Below are positions 59,624 through 64,000 of a DNA stretch of 64,000 nucleotides, one piece after another. This DNA comes from CAZICM01 sp964537685 (GTDB lineage Bacteria > Myxococcota_A > Polyangia > Polyangiales > Polyangiaceae), in assembly GCA_964537685.1 (NCBI GenBank), contig CAZICM010000016.1:1-64000 (forward strand), written 5' to 3'. The notes beneath the pieces are model-generated. The model saw nothing but the letters and a program-made list of their open reading frames with translations, did not search any database and had not been told where the DNA came from. A program made the position numbers and the translations under genes. Every line of letters starts with the position of its first letter. The first letter of the stretch is position 1.

Positions 59624-60373
59624 ATGAACACGAGGCCAACAGCCAATCGATCGCATTCAGGTCTAATTCTAAAAGTAGGTGATTTGGCCAAACGGACAGG
59701 CATATCCGTTCGGACACTTCACTATTACGAAGAAATTGGCCTGCTGATTCCGTCGCATCGCACCCATGCCGGGCACCGCAAATACTCGGCAAAGGACATT
59801 GCGAAGCTTCAGCAAATCCTATCGCTGCAGGCGCTGGGATTTACACTCGATGAGATTGGCCGCTATCTGGGCCAAAAAGAATGGCCATTTTTGCGTGTGG
59901 TCGAGCAGCATTTAGAGCATGCCAAACAGGCGCAAAAACAGGCTGAGCTTTTGGTAGCCAGGCTAGAGAAGGCCGCGGCCGTGCTTCGGGCGGGCGGGGA
60001 GATGACGGTCGGCGATTTACTCAAAACCATTGAGGTAACCATCATGTTTGAAAAATATTATACCGAAGAGCAATTAAAAGAGATTGAAGCGCGCCGCATT
60101 GCAATGGGCGAAGAAGGAATGCGGAAGGCGCAGCAGGATTGGCAGGATTTGTTTGTGGATATCCGGGAAGCGATGGGCCGGGGAATCGATGCCAAGGGCG
60201 AGGAGGGCCAGAAGCTTTTTGCGCGCTACCGGGCTTTAATCGATGCCTTTACCGGCAAGAATCCCGGCATCGAACAATCTTTAAGCAATCTAGCCAAAAA
60301 TGAAACCAAAACGATGGAGGGGTATGGGGTCGATCCGGTGATCCGGGCGTTTTTAGAGAAGGCTTCGGCCTAA
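59624..60373 (+). CDS. MerR-family regulator with TipAS effector domain
   Basis: A 249-aa regulator. The N-terminal MerR winged HTH is about residues 17-85 (LKVGDLAKRTGISVRTLHYYEE, then IGLLIPSHRT and LQALGFTLDEIGRYL), a dimerisation helix is about 88-125, and a C-terminal TipAS-like domain about 135-245 (EKYYTEEQLKEIEARR, IDAFTGKNPGIEQSLSNLAK, GVDPVIRAFLEKA) follows. TipAS domains bind thiopeptide or other hydrophobic antibiotics and turn on efflux or self genes. The operator just upstream supports self-regulation. No obvious efflux target lies downstream. Confidence 0.92.
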   Translation: MNTRPTANRSHSGLILKVGDLAKRTGISVRTLHYYEEIGLLIPSHRTHAGHRKYSAKDIAKLQQILSLQALGFTLDEIGRYLGQKEWPFLRVVEQHLEHAKQAQKQAELLVARLEKAAAVLRAGGEMTVGDLLKTIEVTIMFEKYYTEEQLKEIEARRIAMGEEGMRKAQQDWQDLFVDIREAMGRGIDAKGEEGQKLFARYRALIDAFTGKNPGIEQSLSNLAKNETKTMEGYGVDPVIRAFLEKASA

Positions 60374-60564
60374 TCTTGAACGGGTATTCTGTTTTTACAT
60401 CCGATAAGAACCCACCCAGCCTTTATTGGATGTGAATTCATATGTCTTCATAGCTCCAGCGGCCCCATGGAGTACCGAACTCACATCCAATCCCAGCCCG
60501 CCTATCTTCAATAGGATGGCCTTTCCCATCCCATCGCGGCTGCTTGCTCTCCTATCCGATGGGA
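60374..60564. other. short gene-free stretch after the MerR gene
   Basis: No convincing gene. It contains no repeat I can name. The following 115 nt to the toxin stop form the remnant described separately. Confidence 0.4.
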
Positions 60565-60625
60565 ATCAGCCTTCAGACGGAGTGGGAGGGGCGCCTGCCG
60601 TTGGGGTTTCCGCATCTGAATTCTC
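60565..60625. repeat. direct repeat, left copy
   Basis: 61-nt repeat with only two mismatches to 62300-62360, in the same orientation. It encodes the last 20 codons and stop of the 62.3 kb gene. The two copies bracket 1.67 kb holding a toxin-antitoxin pair and two small genes, as an att duplication would. Confidence 0.85.
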
Positions 60626-60679
60626 TTGCAGGGGGCTTTCTTTAGCCAAAGTCGGATCGTTCAGTACGGCGGTGGACGC
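60566..60679 (-). pseudogene. duplicated 3' fragment of the 62.3 kb gene
   Basis: Read on the minus strand this encodes about 36 residues ending NSDAETPTAGAPPTPSEG, in frame after the toxin stop. They match the last 36 residues of the complete gene at 62301-62999, with one change in the last 20 and more upstream. It has no start and is best explained as a leftover or duplicate of that gene's 3' end. Confidence 0.75.
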
Positions 60680-60997
60680 TCAGCCCGGCTTTCCTTCGGC
60701 TCGGAGGCGCTTCTTCAAGACACTCGGGCTGCGGTGCTGGTGGAGTACGGCGATGACGACCACCCTGCGCTCGTCGCGCGTGACGAAATAGATCGCATAA
60801 GGGAAGCGGTGCAGGAGCGCACCCCGAAGACCGCCTCTGATATTGGGAAACTGAAGGGGCATGAGGCGAATTCTTGTGAATGTGTTGCGGAGCTCATCAA
60901 GAAAGCTCGCTCCGAGCCCGGGTTCCCTTTCCTCGTACCAGTCCGATGCCTCCTGGACATCCATCTCCGCCGTGGGCCGGATGATGAGCTGCATCAT
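60680..60997 (-). CDS. RelE/ParE-family toxin
   Basis: About 105 aa from ATG 60997 (MMQLIIRPTAEMDVQEASDWYEE), the usual length for ParE/RelE toxins. The core shows FLDELRNTFTRIRLMPLQFP, LHRFPYAIYFVT and VVVIAVLHQHRSP, all typical of this fold, which inhibits gyrase (ParE) or cleaves mRNA (RelE). Its start codon overlaps the antitoxin stop (ATGA), so the toxin is translated after the antitoxin. The ORF extending upstream to 61045 would run into the antitoxin gene and is rejected. It is the downstream gene of the pair, on the minus strand. Confidence 0.9.
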   Translation of the reverse strand: MMQLIIRPTAEMDVQEASDWYEEREPGLGASFLDELRNTFTRIRLMPLQFPNIRGGLRGALLHRFPYAIYFVTRDERRVVVIAVLHQHRSPSVLKKRLRAEGKPG

Positions 60998-61236
60998 AGA
61001 CGGCTGGCCAGTCGCTTTCGCAGGTCGGCCTCGACTTGTTCCCAAGGGCGGCCCGCGTCCGGATCAGCCTCATGCTCGGCAAGTCGCTCCTCGAGAATCT
61101 CGCGGTGCCACGCCGGCACCGGAACCCGGTCTTTGTTGGCGGCTATCCGATCCCAAAGAGTCTGCACGTAGTCGATCTGTTGGTCTATGGGTAGGTCGTC
61201 GAAGCCGGCGGGCGGGTTCTGGAGCGCGTGCGACAT
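60994..61236 (-). CDS. addiction-module antitoxin (PF09720-like)
   Basis: An 80-aa protein (MSHALQNPPAGFDDLPIDQQ) with the helical region LWDRIAANKDRVPVPAWHRE, then EERLAEHEADPDAGRPWEQV and LRKRLASRL. This matches the unstable antitoxin family paired with ParE/RelE toxins. It is the first gene of the operon. AGGG precedes the start by 13 nt. A pair such as this can stabilise a mobile segment and may act in phage defence. Confidence 0.9.
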   Translation of the reverse strand: MSHALQNPPAGFDDLPIDQQIDYVQTLWDRIAANKDRVPVPAWHREILEERLAEHEADPDAGRPWEQVEADLRKRLASRL

Positions 61237-61436
61237 GTTGGTAACTTACCCTAGGTGGAACGGCAGCGCACCTGAAAAAGCATGAGACGGACGATCTCTC
61301 GCCGGCGAGGTGTGAGTATTGTGGGTCCACAGAGATCGGCGGGCGGTGGGTTGAATGGTTTGCCATGCATGGATGGAGAGGGATGCGCGGCGCACGCGGA
61401 TTGTGTGAGCAATGTTTGTATGCTGGGGTTGGGCGG

Positions 61437-61748
61437 TCAGGCGGCAAAGATTCGGTCATGATTGTTGATTAATGTGGTAGCGAACCGAATGAGCAGCGCG
61501 ACGGAGTTGCCGTTGGTACTTCGGTAGGTTTCGAGCCCGGGTAGGTGCTCGCAAGGCGCGGACACCGAATCAAGCGGGGTTCGCCATGGATACTCAAGCC
61601 AAGGACCTTCGCGGCCTGCGGCTCGAGCAACCGCCGGATGTAGTTCCTCAAGGGCGTCCACAAGGGGCTTAATGCGATGCTGCACGGTGCGCCGATCGTA
61701 CTCGAGCTTGCTGAGGAAACGCTCCCACGTCGTAAGGATTGTCATCAT
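61437..61748 (-). CDS. hypothetical protein
   Basis: A 103-aa frame, MMTILTTWERFLSKLEYDRR, helical and charged at first with a Pro-rich middle and a hydrophobic C-terminus (SVALLIRFATTLINNHDRIF). There is no family I know and no clear ribosome site. It may be a real small gene of the repeat-flanked segment. Confidence 0.45.
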   Translation of the reverse strand: MMTILTTWERFLSKLEYDRRTVQHRIKPLVDALEELHPAVARAAGREGPWLEYPWRTPLDSVSAPCEHLPGLETYRSTNGNSVALLIRFATTLINNHDRIFAA

Positions 61749-61849
61749 GTGGGAGGCGCCGCGATGGGTCTGTTGCGCGTGTTCGGGAGCCCACTGACCG
61801 CTTTTAAGCAGGGCTGATTACGCTATCTTCTAGGAAGCCTCTTGCCCAA

Positions 61850-62173
61850 TCAGTTGCTAGGGCCATTGTCAGCCTCAAGTTCGACGGGCGTGTGCTTCTG
61901 GGGGTCTAATTCGGCCGGCCAGACCAGATCTTTTCTTCGGTTCCAGTCGTCCGGGTGAATAAGGATGATCACCGACTCGAACGGCACATCGGGAAGATCC
62001 TTCGTGAATCGAAATGGCATCACCTCGCCGTCCTTGGGGACGGAGGTAGTTATCTCGATGAGCCGGACCTCATGCGCGTGTTCGAGCTGGAAAATGCGAA
62101 CTATGCGTTCATCGTTCTTGCGATGCTCGCGAGCGAGGAGCTTTGCGACGCTGGCGATGGTCGGTGTAGACAT
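61850..62173 (-). CDS. hypothetical protein
   Basis: A 107-aa protein (MSTPTIASVAKLLAREHRKN) preceded by GAGGAAG at the right distance. It has an alternating core RIVRIFQLEHAHEVRLIEIT and FESVIILIHPDDWNRRKDL, consistent with a small alpha/beta fold. The family is unknown. It lies inside the direct-repeat-flanked segment, upstream of the 103-aa gene and the toxin-antitoxin pair, all on the minus strand. Confidence 0.65.
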   Translation of the reverse strand: MSTPTIASVAKLLAREHRKNDERIVRIFQLEHAHEVRLIEITTSVPKDGEVMPFRFTKDLPDVPFESVIILIHPDDWNRRKDLVWPAELDPQKHTPVELEADNGPSN

Positions 62174-62299
62174 GCTTCCTCAAGGGACAATTAGTTACCG
62201 TTGGAAATCAGCCCAACGAGTATTTGGCCGCCCCGACCCATTTCGGCGGCGGTTTATGCTGACCTGCCTAATCCATCCCGCACCGGGTTAGATGAACTT

Positions 62300-62360
62300 A
62301 TCAGCCTTCCGACGGAGTGGAAGGGGCGCCTGCCGTTGGGGTTTCCGCATCTGAATTCTC
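62300..62360. repeat. direct repeat, right copy (3' end of the 62.3 kb gene)
   Basis: Same 61-nt sequence as 60565-60625 except two positions. Here it is the intact 3' end of a complete gene. Confidence 0.85.
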
Positions 62361-62999
62361 CTCCGGAGCGCCCTCTTTCCCCGAACCCCGATCGCTCAGC
62401 GCCGCCGTCCGCGCTTGTGCAATGGGAGCAAGCGCCGCTTTGGCGGCTTGAATCGAGGCCGGCTTCTTCCATTCGATCGATGCGCCGATTTGAATCACAT
62501 ATTCTTGAATGGCTTTGGATAGCGCCTTGAGTCCTTCGCTTAAATTCTGCTGGGGAGAGCCTTCCTTGGCCGCCTTCGTAATGCCCAGGGCTTCACCATA
62601 GAGGGCATGCGTACGCTTGATTTCCTGCCATGCCTCGGGTCCGGCTAAATCCAATACCTGCCCTTCCAATTTCTGTTCCGCAACCCGGTCGATGCGCTGC
62701 TTTCCCTCCATCCACTGAATTCGAAATTGCTTTTGTAAAAAACTTAGTCCCACTTCGGGGGGAAAAATTGTGTCCCGCAGGATGGCGGCTTGTTTCGCGC
62801 GGGGATAGAGATCGTGGGGGAGAGAAGCGAGCGCATCCAGGCGATAAAAGAGAGAGCTCCAGCCATTGTCATTGAGGCGGTCGATGGGCTTGGCATCGGA
62901 TTTTTCGGCCTGGATTCCCCTGGCTTTCCAAGCGCTTTCGAGGGCATGCGTTGCTTTTTTAAGATGCGTGGCCGCCTTTTTGATGGGCCCGCCCCTCAT
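62301..62999 (-). CDS. hypothetical protein, target gene of the repeat duplication
   Basis: A 232-aa soluble helical protein starting MRGGPIKKAATHLKKATHAL, with a central RLDALASLPHDLYPRAKQAA and a C-terminal low-complexity Pro/Glu/Thr tail (EENSDAETPTAGAPSTPSEG) that is duplicated at 60.6 kb. GGGGAGG precedes the start almost directly. The family is unknown. It is divergent from argH across 40 nt. Confidence 0.7.
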   Translation of the reverse strand: MRGGPIKKAATHLKKATHALESAWKARGIQAEKSDAKPIDRLNDNGWSSLFYRLDALASLPHDLYPRAKQAAILRDTIFPPEVGLSFLQKQFRIQWMEGKQRIDRVAEQKLEGQVLDLAGPEAWQEIKRTHALYGEALGITKAAKEGSPQQNLSEGLKALSKAIQEYVIQIGASIEWKKPASIQAAKAALAPIAQARTAALSDRGSGKEGAPEENSDAETPTAGAPSTPSEG

Positions 63000-63039
63000 C
63001 CTCCCCCACGCCCGTCCCCATCCGTGCTAGCACCGCCCC

Positions 63040-64000
63040 ATGAGCTCGAACCTCTGGGACAAAGGCCAACTCCCCGACCAGCAAATGATGCGCTTTACCG
63101 CCCGCGATGATTGGCAACTCGATCAAAGGCTCTTGCCTTATGATCTGCGCGCCAGTCTCGCTCATGTGCGAGGGCTCTTTCGTATTGGGGTCATCGACCG
63201 CTCCGAACTCCTCGCCCTCGAAAAAGAAATTTTAAACTTAATCTCCAAAGTGGAAGATAATTCGTTTGTATTGTCTCCTGCCGATGAAGATGGCCACTCC
63301 GCTATCGAAGAGGCTTTGGTGAAGGTTTTGGGCAATGTCGGCAAAAAGGTGCATACGGGCAGAAGCCGCAATGATCAGGTGTTGGTCGCTCTGCGTCTCT
63401 ATGAACGCGATGCCGCCGATTCGCTTATTGAATTGGCCAATTTTATCGGATTGACGTTTTTGGCGCTGGCGAGGCGCGAGATGTGGACGCCTATGCCGGG
63501 CTATACGCATCTGCAGCGCGCTATGCCTTCGTCCGTGGGCTTTTGGGCCGCCGCCTTTGCCGAGAATGTCGCCGATGCCATGGACTTTCTGAAAGCGGCC
63601 CGCGCGCTTCTGGATCGTTGTCCGCTCGGTGGTGCGGCGGGTTTTGGGGTGAACCTGCCTCTCGATCGCGAAGGTGTGGCGAAAGAGCTCGGTTTTTCAG
63701 GGATGTTTGTGAATGCAATGGCCTGTCAGTCGTCCCGCGGAATGATTGAGGCGGCGCTGCTTTCGGCGGTGTGGGGACTCAGCGCGGTGCTGCGGAGGTT
63801 CGCCTGGGATTTGTCGCTGTTTACAACGAGTGAATTTGCGTTTTTGACCTTGCCCGAGGCGTTTACAACAGGCTCGTCGATTATGCCTCAAAAGCGTAAT
63901 CCAGATGTGGTGGAGCTTGTGCGGGCCTCGGCTTCGGTGGTGCAGGGGGCGCTGTTTGAGGTGCAATCGCTGGTGGCTCTTCCTTCCGGGTATCACCGCG
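63040..64000 (+). CDS. argH: argininosuccinate lyase, 3' part outside window
   Basis: About 320 codons visible from ATG 63040. The fumarase/lyase superfamily landmarks are in order: HSAIEEALVKVLGNVGKK, VHTGRSRNDQV, MPGYTHLQRAMP (catalytic His), LPLDREGVAKELGFS and the superfamily signature GSSIMPQKRNPDVVELVR with the catalytic Ser. ArgH releases fumarate in the last step of arginine synthesis. The protein is N-terminally slightly longer (MSSNLWDKGQLPDQQMM). The gene continues past 64000. No other arg gene is present in the window. Confidence 0.96.
   Translation, partial: MSSNLWDKGQLPDQQMMRFTARDDWQLDQRLLPYDLRASLAHVRGLFRIGVIDRSELLALEKEILNLISKVEDNSFVLSPADEDGHSAIEEALVKVLGNVGKKVHTGRSRNDQVLVALRLYERDAADSLIELANFIGLTFLALARREMWTPMPGYTHLQRAMPSSVGFWAAAFAENVADAMDFLKAARALLDRCPLGGAAGFGVNLPLDREGVAKELGFSGMFVNAMACQSSRGMIEAALLSAVWGLSAVLRRFAWDLSLFTTSEFAFLTLPEAFTTGSSIMPQKRNPDVVELVRASASVVQGALFEVQSLVALPSGYHR

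Overview
The window reads as a chromosomal segment of a myxobacterium-like organism (Myxococcota, the old Deltaproteobacteria), of moderately high GC by eye. The evidence is a retron reverse transcriptase very like the Myxococcus Mx162 enzyme, two Hanks-type Ser/Thr kinases (one translationally coupled to a V4R sensor), many lipoproteins with Ser/Gly-rich linkers after the lipobox, DUF4331 proteins, and giant HEAT/WD40 proteins. I saw no rRNA, tRNA, CRISPR array or complete insertion sequence.

Layout. 1-4.9 kb: a truncated AAA-ATPase-like gene, an L,D-transpeptidase lipoprotein, a hotdog thioesterase and the GTPase TypA. 4.9-8.6 kb: a compact minus-strand cluster of Cys-rich lipoprotein, papain-like protease, SMC/OLD-like ATPase and a protein of unknown function. 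8.6-16.1 kb: WGR-domain protein, M48 membrane protease, outer-membrane-type protein, 5'-nucleotidase-like lipoprotein, YggX-like protein and an acyl-CoA dehydrogenase homologue. 16.2-27.6 kb: a tightly packed operon of a 910-aa helical-repeat protein, a 2226-aa WD40+HEAT protein and a SWIM zinc-finger protein with a WGR-like tail. 27.65-29.9 kb: an Mx162-type retron whose RT gene lies between TWO msr-msd non-coding RNA genes in the same orientation. 30.06-33.0 kb: a restriction-modification pair. 33.7-41 kb: a divergent membrane pyrophosphatase, an XRE regulator with a histone-H1-like tail, two DUF4331-type secreted proteins and an MFS exporter. 41-51.5 kb: V4R/kinase pair, a repeat-rich secreted protein, a second kinase, a TonB receptor with a HmuY-like lipoprotein, and a lipoprotein beta-propeller with a CxxCH motif. 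51.6-55.9 kb: two exported GH13 amylase-family enzymes. 55.9-60.4 kb: CheY-like regulator, GAF protein, type 2 IPP isomerase, an unknown protein and a MerR/TipAS regulator with its operator. 60.5-62.4 kb: a small toxin-antitoxin island between direct repeats made from the 3' end of a neighbouring gene. The window ends inside argH.

The main discovery is the double-RNA retron. The two msr-msd copies are about 270 nt each and almost identical in the msr, the loop and the stem base. The distal 30-bp msd stem differs at 12 positions, every one matched by a compensating change on the other arm, and the a1/a2 end duplexes have also co-diverged. One RT gene therefore sits with two structurally maintained but sequence-distinct msDNA templates. 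The retron, the restriction-modification pair and possibly the protease/ATPase cluster and the HEAT/WD40/SWIM operon give 4.9-33 kb the character of an accessory or defence region inside otherwise housekeeping and signalling genes.
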